Assembly (NCBI GenBank): GCA_964520895.1
Contig: CAZFOR010000021.1
Coordinates: forward strand, 1-19,094
Source: SIG350 sp964520895
GTDB taxonomy: Bacteria; Bacillota; Clostridia; TANB77; SIG350
DNA length: 19,094 nucleotides
Direction of reading: 5' to 3'
Made by a program: the position numbers and the translations under genes. Under the pieces are notes generated by a model, which saw only the letters and a program-made list of their open reading frames with translations, was not told the DNA's origin and did not search any database. Below are positions 1 to 7,010 of this stretch, in pieces. Every line of letters starts with the position of its first letter. Position 1 is the first letter of the stretch.

Positions 1-36
1 TACTAATGAGATTCCTTCTCTTTGTTTTGTTTTCAT
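1..36 (-). CDS. 5' end of a pilin-like (type IV prepilin N-terminus) protein, cut by window edge
   Basis: Only 12 codons are visible, reading MKTKQREGISLV. A strong GGAGG (complement of 46-50) lies 9 nt before the ATG and a good promoter lies upstream, so this is a genuine gene start. A short basic leader ending in Gly, then a hydrophobic Ile-Ser-Leu-Val, is the pattern at the prepilin peptidase cleavage site of many clostridial pilin-like and pseudopilin-like proteins, where a hydrophobic helix follows. The rest of that helix lies outside the window, so the assignment rests on the leader alone. It is transcribed divergently from the pseudouridine synthase at 185. Confidence 0.55.
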   Translation of the reverse strand, partial: MKTKQREGISLV

Positions 37-71
37 TTTATTTTTCCTCCTTATTTTGTTTTTATGTCTTT

Positions 72-100
72 ATATTATTATATTTGTCTTTTTTTGTCAA
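72..100 (-). promoter_or_regulatory. sigma-A-type promoter of the pilin-like gene
   Basis: On the minus strand there is a perfect -35 TTGACA (complement of 95-100), a 17-bp spacer, and a -10 TAATAT (complement of 72-77). The predicted start of transcription lies about 30 bp before the ATG at 36, leaving room for the GGAGG site. The -10 is imperfect (4 of 6). Confidence 0.6.
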
Positions 101-146
101 TATTTTTTTGTTATTTAAATCAATTATATAAAATTATTAATATTTA

Positions 147-175
147 TTGATTTTACTGTATTTAATATATATAAT
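147..175 (+). promoter_or_regulatory. sigma-A-type promoter giving an apparently leaderless mRNA
   Basis: TTGATT (147-152), a 17-bp spacer and a consensus TATAAT (170-175). The predicted start of transcription is near 182, only about 3 nt before the ATG at 185. No Shine-Dalgarno sequence lies between. Promoter and start codon therefore fit a leaderless transcript; the start point is inferred, not mapped. Confidence 0.6.
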
Positions 176-184
176 TTATATATT

Positions 185-1069
185 ATGAAAAGATTAATTG
201 TATCAAAAAAAGAAACTGAAAAGAAATTAAATAATATAATACTAAAACAATATCCAGATTTATCTATTAATACTCTAAACAAGGCATTAAGAAAAAAAGA
301 TATTAGGGTTAATAATACTAAAGTATCAGAAAATATTGTTGTATATGAAAATGATGTTATTGACATATATATATCAGATAATTTATTTACTAAACATTTA
401 AATATAAATATATCTGATATAATTGTATTTGAAGATAATAATATAATTATACTAAACAAACCCTGTGGTATATGTGTTCAAAGTGATACTAAAAATGAAA
501 ATTCACTTGAACAATTATTAACCAAATATTCTAACAATTCTTTTATACCACAAGCTTGTCATAGGTTAGATAGAAATACAACTGGATTAGTAGTATTTGC
601 TAAAAATAATAGTGCAAAAAACGAATTGTTATATTGTTTTAAACATAGATTAATAGATAAATACTATTTAACAAAAGTTTATGGTATTTTAAAACAAAAA
701 AAAAAATTACTACATGATTACTTATTTAAAGATTCCAAAAAAAATATTGTTATAATTTCAAATGAAAAGAAAAAAGGATATGAAGAAATTAAAACAAAAT
801 ATGTTGTAAAAAGTGAAAATACAAAAGAAAACTATTCTATATTAGAAGTTGAATTGCTTACTGGAAAAACTCATCAAATCCGAGCACATTTAGCCTATAT
901 TAATCACCCTATTGTTGGTGATGGCAAATATGGTATGAATGATATAAATAAAAAATATAATGCAAAAACTCAACAATTATGTGCATATAAAATTAAGTTT
1001 AATACATCTAGTTTAGATTTACTTCAATACTTAGATGGTAAAACATTTGAAATAAGTTGTGAATTATAG
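185..1069 (+). CDS. RluA-family 23S rRNA pseudouridine synthase with S4 domain
   Basis: Converts specific uridines in RNA, most likely 23S rRNA, to pseudouridine. The N-terminal ~65 residues look like an S4 RNA-binding domain (KALRKKDIRVNN around 33-44). The catalytic signature HRLDR is at 126-130, with Asp129 the expected nucleophile, and a conserved GKTHQIRAHL block is near the C-terminus. The length of 294 residues suits the RluC/RluD branch. The opening MKRLIV matches the family and there is no other in-frame Met before the catalytic domain, so the start is firm even though no ribosome-binding site precedes it. Stop is TAG. A second RluA-type enzyme lies at 2221-2907 without an S4 domain. 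The exact target uridines cannot be read from sequence. Confidence 0.9.
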   Translation: MKRLIVSKKETEKKLNNIILKQYPDLSINTLNKALRKKDIRVNNTKVSENIVVYENDVIDIYISDNLFTKHLNINISDIIVFEDNNIIILNKPCGICVQSDTKNENSLEQLLTKYSNNSFIPQACHRLDRNTTGLVVFAKNNSAKNELLYCFKHRLIDKYYLTKVYGILKQKKKLLHDYLFKDSKKNIVIISNEKKKGYEEIKTKYVVKSENTKENYSILEVELLTGKTHQIRAHLAYINHPIVGDGKYGMNDINKKYNAKTQQLCAYKIKFNTSSLDLLQYLDGKTFEISCEL

Positions 1070-1096
1070 AAAAAAATATTTCAATTATTTTAAACA

Positions 1097-1125
1097 TTGA
1101 TTATTTATCATTTTTTTGATATACT
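1097..1125 (+). promoter_or_regulatory. sigma-A-type promoter of the zinc-ribbon/NADAR-like gene
   Basis: TTGATT (1097-1102), a 17-bp spacer and TATACT (1120-1125). The inferred 5' leader is about 55 nt and ends with AGGAG at 1171-1175 ahead of the ATG at 1188. Confidence 0.6.
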
Positions 1126-1187
1126 TATGCAGGCAGTTAACATAAAGTAATCCAAATCAAATTTTTTGAAAGGAGTTTAGACAAATT

Positions 1188-1793
1188 ATGAATGATAATG
1201 TATTATGTCCGTATTGTAACAAAAAAATCATGAGCTCTTATAGCAATGGCTTAGAACTTAGGTGTTGGGAATGCAATAATCAATTATACTTTGACCAAAA
1301 AACAGAACTGTTTTTTGATCCTACAAAAGAAAACAGAATACTTGATATTGCATACAAATCTGTAGAAAGTAGTGTATTATCAAATCTGTTTCCTAACCGT
1401 TTTACTATTAGCAAAACATATGACTGTGCAAGTATGGAAGGTTTTTTGCGTTCACTTACAATTAAATCAGATACAGATGCAATAATTGAGTTATGCGGAT
1501 TATCAGGAATTAATGCATACAAAGTAAGATCTGTATTACCTGATTGGAGGCAAACACAAACTTTGTATTTTAATGGTGAATCACTTAGACGTGGCACTAT
1601 TAAACAAAAAAACATTATTACTATGGCTTATGACGCTTTATTTGAACAAAGCAGTGTCTTTCGAATGGCTTTAAGAAAATATAAAGATAAAATCTTTATG
1701 CATTCCATAGGCTGTGATGATAGAACACAAACTTTATTAACAACAGATGAGTATTTATATCAGCTAAATCGTTTAAAAGAACGTCTTGATTAA
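1188..1793 (+). CDS. Zinc-ribbon protein with C-terminal NADAR/YbiA-like domain
   Basis: The N-terminus carries two CxxC knuckles (Cys7/Cys10 and Cys26/Cys29), a classic zinc ribbon. Residues ~60-201 resemble the NADAR (YbiA-like) superfamily: LSNLFP at 64-69, SMEGF at 82-86, a Trp-Arg-Gln-Thr-Gln stretch at 120-124, AYDALFE near 147-153, and HSIGCDD at 172-178 before a final Leu/Arg-rich helix. Known NADAR proteins cleave N-glycosidic bonds, either of riboflavin intermediates (YbiA) or of ADP-ribosylated guanine in DNA/RNA, where some are paired with DarT toxins. No DarT-like gene is adjacent here. The gene has its own promoter and terminator, so it is monocistronic. The family match is from motif recall and the substrate is unknown. 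The zinc ribbon suggests nucleic-acid or protein binding, which is inference. Confidence 0.55.
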   Translation: MNDNVLCPYCNKKIMSSYSNGLELRCWECNNQLYFDQKTELFFDPTKENRILDIAYKSVESSVLSNLFPNRFTISKTYDCASMEGFLRSLTIKSDTDAIIELCGLSGINAYKVRSVLPDWRQTQTLYFNGESLRRGTIKQKNIITMAYDALFEQSSVFRMALRKYKDKIFMHSIGCDDRTQTLLTTDEYLYQLNRLKERLD

Positions 1794-1803
1794 AAATAAA
1801 AAA

Positions 1804-1840
1804 GATATTATGTAATGAATTCTACATAATATCATTTTTT
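1804..1840 (+). terminator. Rho-independent terminator after the NADAR-like gene
   Basis: A perfect 11-bp stem (1804-1814 with 1823-1833), an 8-nt loop containing GAATTC, then ATTTTTT. It lies 11 nt after the stop codon. The stem is AT-rich but uninterrupted. Confidence 0.8.
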
Positions 1841-1853
1841 GTCATATTTTGTC

Positions 1854-1882
1854 TTGACTATTTTATTAATATATATTAAAAT
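1854..1882 (+). promoter_or_regulatory. sigma-A-type promoter of the 67-residue gene
   Basis: TTGACT (1854-1859), a 17-bp spacer and TAAAAT (1877-1882), just downstream of the preceding terminator. The leader is about 55 nt and ends in AAGGAGG. Confidence 0.65.
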
Positions 1883-1942
1883 AATTATGTTAATAATTGC
1901 ATTAACATATCCTAATAACAAATTTTTAAGGAGGACGTAAAA

Positions 1943-2146
1943 ATGGCTGAAAACATTGGAACAAAAGCAAGAGCAAGGGAACATCGGTCAAAAAGAATAT
2001 CACTTTGTGATCAAATCGTTTCTTATGTACAAAACAACTCGGTTTCACGGAAAGATGTGATGAAAAAATTTAACTTATCAACCGAGGAATTAAGAATCCA
2101 GATAAATAAAGTCAAGGAAAAATACGGGATTAGTTTATTTGGGTAA
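1943..2146 (+). CDS. Small basic protein with putative helix-turn-helix, function unknown
   Basis: Residues ~33-60 (VSRKDVMKKFNLSTEELRIQ and on) have the length and spacing of a winged-helix/DeoR-like recognition element: a Ser-initiated helix, a turn at Asn-Leu-Ser, then a second helix. The N-terminal 20 residues are rich in Arg and Lys. A very strong AAGGAGG site 8 nt before the ATG, a canonical promoter and a robust terminator show that it is a real monocistronic gene. It could be a small DNA-binding regulator. No partner gene is implied by context, and the protein is too short to assign to a family with assurance. Confidence 0.75.
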   Translation: MAENIGTKARAREHRSKRISLCDQIVSYVQNNSVSRKDVMKKFNLSTEELRIQINKVKEKYGISLFG

Positions 2147-2180
2147 AATTAATTTTTCTTAATTCTTTAAGTTTATATAA

Positions 2181-2219
2181 AAAGCAACACCTTACAAATT
2201 TGTAAGGTGTTGCTTTTTT
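2181..2219. terminator. Bidirectional Rho-independent terminator between convergent genes
   Basis: A perfect long palindrome (core 2184-2213, GCAACACCTTAC with its complement) flanked by A-runs on the left and T-runs on the right. It works for the 67-residue gene on the plus strand. On the minus strand it sits immediately after the stop codon of the pseudouridine synthase at 2221. Confidence 0.92.
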
Positions 2220-2220
2220 A

Positions 2221-2907
2221 TTAATTCATATTACTAAAATCAAATTTATTCCATATTCCTATGTTTTGAGGCATACAAGTAAACTCTAATACATCATCTT
2301 TTACCGGATGCTTAAACTCTAATTTGTATGCCCAAAGTGCAATTTGTTTTTTATCTTGAACTCCATATCTTTGATCACCATATAAACTATGTCCTATATT
2401 ACTAAATTGTAACCTTATTTGATGATGTCTACCAGTATGTAATAATATTTTTACTAATGATATATTTTCTTTTATGTTTTCTTGTAATACTTCATATTCC
2501 AATTTTGAGTATTTACTATTCGGATAATTTTCATTAACAATTTTTGAACTACCTGTTTTTTCATCTTTAAATAAGTAATCTTCAAGTATGGCTTGTTTTG
2601 CACTTAATATACCATTTACAACTGCTAAATAGTATTTCCTTATTTCATTTTTTCTTATTTGTTCACTAAGTCTTGATGCACATTTAGATGTTTTAGCAAA
2701 TACCATTATCCCACCTACTGGTCTATCTAATCTATGTACTAATCCTAAATAAACATTTCCAGGTTTATTATATTTTCCTTTTAAATATTGTTTTAACATA
2801 TTAAGTAAATCTAAGTCGTTACTACTATCTTGCTGTACAGGTATATTAACTGGTTTTTCTACTACTAACAAATGATTATCTTCATATATTACATTTATAT
2901 TATTCAT
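2221..2907 (-). CDS. RluA-family pseudouridine synthase without S4 domain
   Basis: An RNA uridine isomerase of the RluA superfamily. It opens directly with the catalytic domain (VIYEDNHLLVVEKP) and carries HRLDRP with the catalytic Asp at residue 61, then GGIMVFAKTSK and, nearer the C-terminus, TGRHHQIRLQ. The chosen start is the ATG at 2907, which gives 228 residues and begins MNNINVIYED as in relatives. A longer reading opens 30 nt upstream but would overlap the methyltransferase. The methyltransferase stop (TAG at 2909-2911) and this ATG are 1 nt apart, so translation is probably coupled. The ribosome-binding site is only a weak GGGAAAAG. The two genes form a small RNA-modification operon; the target site is unknown. 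Confidence 0.88.
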   Translation of the reverse strand: MNNINVIYEDNHLLVVEKPVNIPVQQDSSNDLDLLNMLKQYLKGKYNKPGNVYLGLVHRLDRPVGGIMVFAKTSKCASRLSEQIRKNEIRKYYLAVVNGILSAKQAILEDYLFKDEKTGSSKIVNENYPNSKYSKLEYEVLQENIKENISLVKILLHTGRHHQIRLQFSNIGHSLYGDQRYGVQDKKQIALWAYKLEFKHPVKDDVLEFTCMPQNIGIWNKFDFSNMN

Positions 2908-2908
2908 A

Positions 2909-3784
2909 CTACTTTTCCCATCTTCCATAAATACCACAAGGCAAAATTAAACTTGAATTTTTCATAGGTAATCCAACTTCTCCACTAGATATTTTTCCTT
3001 TATATTTCTTATCTAATATTACATGTAAAACATTTTCTAAAACAGTACTTGAAAGACCTGTTGTATATGAGTTAATTAAAAAGAAAATTGGGTCATCTGT
3101 TAAGATTTGACTACATAATTCAATTAAATTATATAGATTATCTTCTATTTGCCATACTTCCCCATTTGCTCCTCTTCCATAAGAAGGTGGATCCATTATT
3201 ATACCATCATATTTTTTACCTCTTCTAATTTCTCTTTGAACAAATTTTACTACATCATCTATTATATATCTTACTACATTATTACCAAGTCCTGATGATT
3301 CAATATTTTCTTTTGCCCAATTAACCATACCTTTTGAGCTATCTACATGGCATACATTTGCACCTGCATAACTACATGCAACTGTTGCTCCACCTGTATA
3401 TGCAAATAAATTTAATATATTTATTTCTCTATTATTTTTTTGTTTTTCTTGTTTAATTTTATTTATCATAAAATCCCAATTAACAGCTTGCTCTGGAAAT
3501 AATCCTGTATGTTTAAAGCCCATTGGTTTTAAATTAAATGTTAACTCTTTATATTTTATTTCCCATCTATCAGGTATTTTGTTAATATATTCCCAACTAC
3601 CTCCACCTTTATTACTTCTATGATAATGAGCATCAGCTTTTTCCCATAAGCTAGGGTATGTTCTTTCATTCCATATAATTTGTGGGTCAGGTCTAATTAA
3701 TGTATATTTACCCCATCTTTCTAGCTTTTCTCCATTTGCCATATCTAGTATTTCATAATCTTTCCAGTCATTTGATATTATCAT
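2909..3784 (-). CDS. Class I SAM-dependent methyltransferase, RlmI/RlmK-like (COG1092-type)
   Basis: A SAM-binding Rossmann-fold methyltransferase, probably of rRNA. The SAM motif I NLFAYTGGAT is at 125-134, followed by the acidic loop HVDSSKG at 146-152 and the catalytic-type motif DPPSYGRG at 198-205. The ~120-residue N-terminal part with RWGKYTLIRPDPQ and a Gly-rich stretch is typical of a Firmicutes group related to 23S rRNA cytosine methyltransferases, but it lacks the PUA domain of E. coli RlmI. Length is 291 residues. An AAAGGAAAGGGAAG purine-rich site precedes the ATG. It is the first gene of a two-gene unit with the pseudouridine synthase, which supports an RNA-modification role. The substrate is not established by sequence. 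Confidence 0.82.
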   Translation of the reverse strand: MIISNDWKDYEILDMANGEKLERWGKYTLIRPDPQIIWNERTYPSLWEKADAHYHRSNKGGGSWEYINKIPDRWEIKYKELTFNLKPMGFKHTGLFPEQAVNWDFMINKIKQEKQKNNREINILNLFAYTGGATVACSYAGANVCHVDSSKGMVNWAKENIESSGLGNNVVRYIIDDVVKFVQREIRRGKKYDGIIMDPPSYGRGANGEVWQIEDNLYNLIELCSQILTDDPIFFLINSYTTGLSSTVLENVLHVILDKKYKGKISSGEVGLPMKNSSLILPCGIYGRWEK

Positions 3785-3875
3785 AAATCTTCCCTTTCCT
3801 TTAATATATTTTCATTAATATATTTTTTAAGTATATTTTTCTCATAAACAAATAAGATATTATGAGGTGATTTTC

Positions 3876-5093
3876 TTGATAAATAGTATATCATTTAAAG
3901 TAATAAAAATAAAGGAATATCTAATATCTTTATTCTTATTTTTGTTTTTTGTATTATTATTACTATTTTCAAAATCCTCATTTAATGCTGCAAAACAAGG
4001 TTTTGAACTTTTTACATTAAATGTATTACCATCTATATTTCCATTTTTAGTATTTTCAAATATTTTAACTAATCTACATATTTTTGATATATTAAATAAA
4101 CTATGTACACCTATTACAAAAAAATTATTTAATTTGCCTGGTATTTCTTCTGTACCAATATTTTTAGGCTTTATTAGTGGATATCCAGTTGGTGCAAAAA
4201 TTACTAATGATTTATATGAAAAAGGATTATTAAATAAAAATTATGCAAATAGTTTATTGGCTTTTACAAATAATTCAGGACCTTTATTTATTATTTCCTT
4301 TATAGGGATTTCTTTATACAATGATACTAAAACAGGTATACTTCTTTTAATTACACATATTTTATCAGCTATTTTAGTTGGTATTATATTTGGTATTTTT
4401 GATAAAAGAAAAAAAAATATTAAATTAGATAATCTAGAAAAAGCAGAACTTATTATATTATATGATGAAAAAGATAGTAAAAATAATAAAGTAGGATTTG
4501 TTAATATATTTGTTAATAGTATTAAGAATAGTGTAAATACAATACTTTTAATTGGTGGATTTGTTATATTTTTCTCAGTTATAATATCACTATTGTCAAA
4601 TAGTTATTTTTTTGAAATTATATCAGTTCCAATAAATAGTGTACTTAATTTATTTAATATAAATACAAGTGCAACAATTCCTACAATGCAAGGTTTAATT
4701 GAGATAACTAATGGACTTAAAAACTTATCTGAACTAAACCATTTACCATATATTTATAAAGTGTCTTTATCATCATTTATACTTGCAATTGGTGGACTTT
4801 CTATATATATGCAATTATGTGCAGTTATTGTAGATAGTAATTTAAGTACAAAAAAATATATAATAGGTAAAATACTACAAGGAATATTTGCCTTTATCCT
4901 TACATTTATCTTAGTTTTGTATACACCATTTTTTAATCTAGATAGTATAGAAACATACACAAAACCTTTTGTAGGAGTAAATACTGTTATATCTAAAAAT
5001 GAAATTAATTTACTTTTTGATGTTATTACACTTTGTTTTATATTTTGCGTTTTAAGTAAAATGTATAGTTTAAGAAAATATAAAGATAAATAA
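3876..5093 (+). CDS. ylbJ: Sporulation integral membrane protein YlbJ/SpoVV (dipicolinate transport)
   Basis: A polytopic membrane protein of the nucleoside-recognition (gate) domain family. Known role: in B. subtilis, YlbJ/SpoVV sits in the outer forespore membrane and is needed to move dipicolinic acid from the mother cell towards the forespore. Seen here: multiple hydrophobic segments, the PSIFPFLVFSNIL block, the FLGFISGYPVGAK signature near residue 100 and FTNNSGPLF near 130. The start is taken as TTG at 3876, because the GAGGTGATT at 3865-3872 then acts as a correctly spaced Shine-Dalgarno, and the following gene uses the same GAGGTGATT before its ATG. Starting at the GTG at 3867 would put the start inside that site. 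The protein has 405 residues, the usual size. It is followed after 57 nt by spoVAE. Confidence 0.88.
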   Translation: MINSISFKVIKIKEYLISLFLFLFFVLLLLFSKSSFNAAKQGFELFTLNVLPSIFPFLVFSNILTNLHIFDILNKLCTPITKKLFNLPGISSVPIFLGFISGYPVGAKITNDLYEKGLLNKNYANSLLAFTNNSGPLFIISFIGISLYNDTKTGILLLITHILSAILVGIIFGIFDKRKKNIKLDNLEKAELIILYDEKDSKNNKVGFVNIFVNSIKNSVNTILLIGGFVIFFSVIISLLSNSYFFEIISVPINSVLNLFNINTSATIPTMQGLIEITNGLKNLSELNHLPYIYKVSLSSFILAIGGLSIYMQLCAVIVDSNLSTKKYIIGKILQGIFAFILTFILVLYTPFFNLDSIETYTKPFVGVNTVISKNEINLLFDVITLCFIFCVLSKMYSLRKYKDK

Positions 5094-5150
5094 TGTTAAT
5101 TTATGTATTTTTTATTTAATAATTACAAATAATATCCTTGAGGTGATTAT

Positions 5151-5507
5151 ATGCAATATTTATATGCATTTTTAATTGGTGGTGTTATTTGTAGTATTGG
5201 TCAAATTTTAATTGATAAAACAAAACTTACACCATCTAGAATTTTAGTAATATTTGTTGTAGGCGGTGTAATACTTACTGCAATTGGATTATATGAACCA
5301 ATAGTTAATCTTGCAGGTGCAGGTGCAACTGTCCCACTTAGTGGATTTGGATATAGCTTGGCAAAAGGTGTTACAAAAGAAATAAATGAAATCGGATTAT
5401 TAGGAATATTTACAGGTGGAATTAAAGCTACTGCTGCTGGAATAGCTGCCGCTATTATATTTGGATATATTGCATCTATTGTAGCAAAACCACAAATAAA
5501 AGAATAA
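5151..5507 (+). CDS. spoVAE: Stage V sporulation protein AE (SpoVAE, SpoVAEb type)
   Basis: A small membrane protein (118 residues) of the SpoVA system, which carries dipicolinic acid across the inner forespore membrane during sporulation and releases it at germination. The family hallmark is very clear: FLIGGVICSIGQILIDKTK at the N-terminus, LTPSRILV at ~26-33, GAGATVPLSGFGYSLAKG at 56-73, and a Gly/Ala-rich C-terminal segment. At least three hydrophobic segments are visible. A GAGGTGATT site lies a few nt before the ATG. The rest of the classical spoVA operon (spoVAC, spoVAD) is not in the window; instead the gene follows ylbJ, whose product serves the preceding step of dipicolinate transport. 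Confidence 0.92.
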   Translation: MQYLYAFLIGGVICSIGQILIDKTKLTPSRILVIFVVGGVILTAIGLYEPIVNLAGAGATVPLSGFGYSLAKGVTKEINEIGLLGIFTGGIKATAAGIAAAIIFGYIASIVAKPQIKE

Positions 5508-5603
5508 TTTTTTAATTTTTGAGTGTTTTATCAAAATAGCATATAAAGAAAAGTAAACAGTGTGAAGTGACCTAGAATACTAGACATTTTTTGATTAAAA
5601 ATA

Positions 5604-5705
5604 TTAAGCAACTTGTAAACAGTGAGCTCTGTATTGTACAGGACTCATTCCTTTTAAGTTGTTATTTTCTATTTTTAAATTTCGTATATATCTTATCTTT
5701 TTACA
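5604..5705 (-). pseudogene. C-terminal remnant of an IS3-family transposase (OrfB)
   Basis: Reading the minus strand to a TAA at 5604-5606 gives NNLKGMSPVQYRAHCLQVA, the hallmark C-terminus of IS3/IS150-group OrfB transposases (LKGMSPVQYR just before the stop). Upstream in the same frame the sequence stays open for about 15 more codons but no longer resembles a transposase, and the integrase core with its DDE residues is absent. Sequence after the stop also resembles an IS3 right flank. This is a decayed fossil, not an active element. The upstream limit is approximate. Confidence 0.7.
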
Positions 5706-5710
5706 ATAAT

Positions 5711-5753
5711 ATAAATAGGAACAAGATTTTATAAAAAATTTGTCCCTATTTAT
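5711..5753 (-). repeat. Imperfect inverted repeat, possible terminator of spoIVB
   Basis: Arms of 14 bp (5711-5724 and 5740-5753) pair with one exception, around a 15-nt loop. The exception is A against C in plus-strand RNA but G against U in minus-strand RNA, so the hairpin is better on the minus strand, downstream of spoIVB. The U-run expected after a terminator stem is poor, so the function is uncertain. Confidence 0.4.
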
Positions 5754-5809
5754 TTTAGTTTATCATATTTATTTTTTTATTTTTGTCACAATTTGTTATT
5801 AATTAATAC

Positions 5810-6886
5810 TTATTTAATTTCTTTTATATTTTCTATCATATTGTCTATAAAAACTGCGTATCCCCTCGTTGGGTCATTTAAAAATACATGTGTTACAGCG
5901 CCTATAAGTTTATTGTCTTGTATAATAGGACTACCACTCATTCCTTGGACTATACCACCTGTTTTATTAATTAAATCTTCATCAATAATTTTTATAACAA
6001 TATTTTTATTTGCATTATTATCTACTTTGTATATTTTTTCAATAGATATATTATATTCTTTTATTTCATTATCAATATTACATAATATTGTTGCATTACC
6101 TACTTTTACTTCATTTCTATCTGCAATATATATTCCATCTTTATATTTATCTATTGTTTGTATTTCATCATATTTTCCATATATACCTTTTTTAGAATTT
6201 AATAATACTTTACCTAATTTAGTATTTTCATCAAACATTCCCTTTAATTCACCAGGAATTGTTCTTTTTCCTTTTGTTATATCAATAACCTTAGCTTGTA
6301 ATAAATCTCCATCATTTATCTCTAATAACTCACCTGTGTCTATATCTGTAATACCATGGCCTATTGCTCCAAATGTCTTAGATATTGGTTCATAAAAAGT
6401 TTGTGTTCCTATACCTATTGCACCATCTTTGACCCATATACCTAATCTATATTTTCCATCTTCATTACTTAATATTGGTGTAATTGTTTCTATATAATTT
6501 TTACCTTCTCTTATATATTCTATTTTAAGTTCACTTGTTTGATAATTTGATATATATTCTATTAACTGTGTACTATTATTTATTTCAACATCATTTACTT
6601 TAATTATTCTATCACCTTGTTTAATATTACTTTCATTTACAGGTTTATATATTTTTCCATCTGTCCCTACCACATCAGATTTTCCAACTACAAGTACACC
6701 TTGAACATAAAGTTTAACACCTATTGTATTTCCACTTGGTATAACTTTTAAGTTGTTATATCCACTTACTGGATAAGCGTTCTTGGAAAAATTAAAATTT
6801 GAAAAAAAGATAGAAATTAAAAAAGCTAATATAATTATTGTGGTCCATTTTTTTGATTTATCGTGTTTAACATCATAAATATTCAT
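5810..6886 (-). CDS. spoIVB: SpoIVB peptidase (S55), intercompartmental sporulation signal
   Basis: A serine peptidase made in the forespore and secreted into the intermembrane space. In Bacillus it cleaves SpoIVFA, which frees SpoIVFB to process pro-sigma-K. Residue numbers from the ATG at 6886, 358 residues in all: a basic N-terminus and one membrane helix (~15-30), a PDZ domain (~60-135, with GDRIIKVNDVEI) and the S55 peptidase domain. His177 (GAIGHGITD), Asp302 (KIIDEDL) and Ser317 (GMSGSPII) fit the known His-Asp-Ser triad by spacing, and the conserved THVFLNDPTRGY follows. The start at 6886 has AGGAG 5 nt upstream; the longer reading to 6910 does not. It lies next to recN as in Bacillus, but a terminator separates the two and spo0A does not follow. 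Confidence 0.95.
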   Translation of the reverse strand: MNIYDVKHDKSKKWTTIIILAFLISIFFSNFNFSKNAYPVSGYNNLKVIPSGNTIGVKLYVQGVLVVGKSDVVGTDGKIYKPVNESNIKQGDRIIKVNDVEINNSTQLIEYISNYQTSELKIEYIREGKNYIETITPILSNEDGKYRLGIWVKDGAIGIGTQTFYEPISKTFGAIGHGITDIDTGELLEINDGDLLQAKVIDITKGKRTIPGELKGMFDENTKLGKVLLNSKKGIYGKYDEIQTIDKYKDGIYIADRNEVKVGNATILCNIDNEIKEYNISIEKIYKVDNNANKNIVIKIIDEDLINKTGGIVQGMSGSPIIQDNKLIGAVTHVFLNDPTRGYAVFIDNMIENIKEIK

Positions 6887-6919
6887 TATTGCTCCTTTCA
6901 AAAAAAGCACCTACAATAT

Positions 6920-6948
6920 TATCATGTACAATTTTTGAATATTTATTT
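6920..6948 (-). promoter_or_regulatory. Possible sigma-G/F-type promoter of spoIVB
   Basis: On the minus strand CATGATA (complement of 6920-6926) matches the CATnnTA -10 pattern of the forespore sigma factor G, about 35 bp before the spoIVB start. The -35 at the expected distance (AAATA, complement of 6944-6948) is poor. In Bacillus spoIVB is read by sigma-F and sigma-G, which is why it was sought. Weak evidence. Confidence 0.3.
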
Positions 6949-6953
6949 GTTAA

Positions 6954-6979
6954 AAAAAATACCTTATAAGGTATTTTTT
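6954..6979. terminator. Palindromic terminator after recN
   Basis: A perfect 26-bp palindrome: six A, TACCTTATAAGGTA, six T. In minus-strand RNA it ends the recN unit with a short stem and a U-run, about 30 nt after the recN stop, and it separates spoIVB from that unit. Confidence 0.8.
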
Positions 6980-7010
6980 CTTTTAATATGTAATATTTAA
7001 TTTTTTTAAT

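Larger units (their letters stand above)
5508..5809. other. Intergenic stretch between convergent spoVAE and spoIVB
   Basis: This ~300-bp stretch holds no intact gene. It contains a transposase remnant (5604-5705, minus), a TGTCTAGTATTCTAGGTCAC stretch on the minus strand just past the remnant stop (within 5560-5590) that looks like the 3' flank of an IS3-type element, and an imperfect inverted repeat at 5711-5753. No good terminator is seen directly after spoVAE. Confidence 0.5.

Noticed and set aside
1188..2146. A DarT-NADAR toxin-antitoxin pair formed by the NADAR-like gene and the 67-residue gene
   Set aside because: The small protein is far too short and HTH-like rather than an ADP-ribosyltransferase, and a terminator and a new promoter separate the two genes.
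3811..3860. Sigma-E promoter upstream of ylbJ
   Set aside because: CATAAACA at 3843-3850 resembles a sigma-E -10, but no -35 match lies at the right distance. The call would rest on one half-site in AT-rich DNA.
5793..6395. Long plus-strand reading frame opposite spoIVB
   Set aside because: The minus strand encodes SpoIVB with its full catalytic triad, and the opposite frame is a low-complexity hydrophobic shadow without a credible ribosome site.
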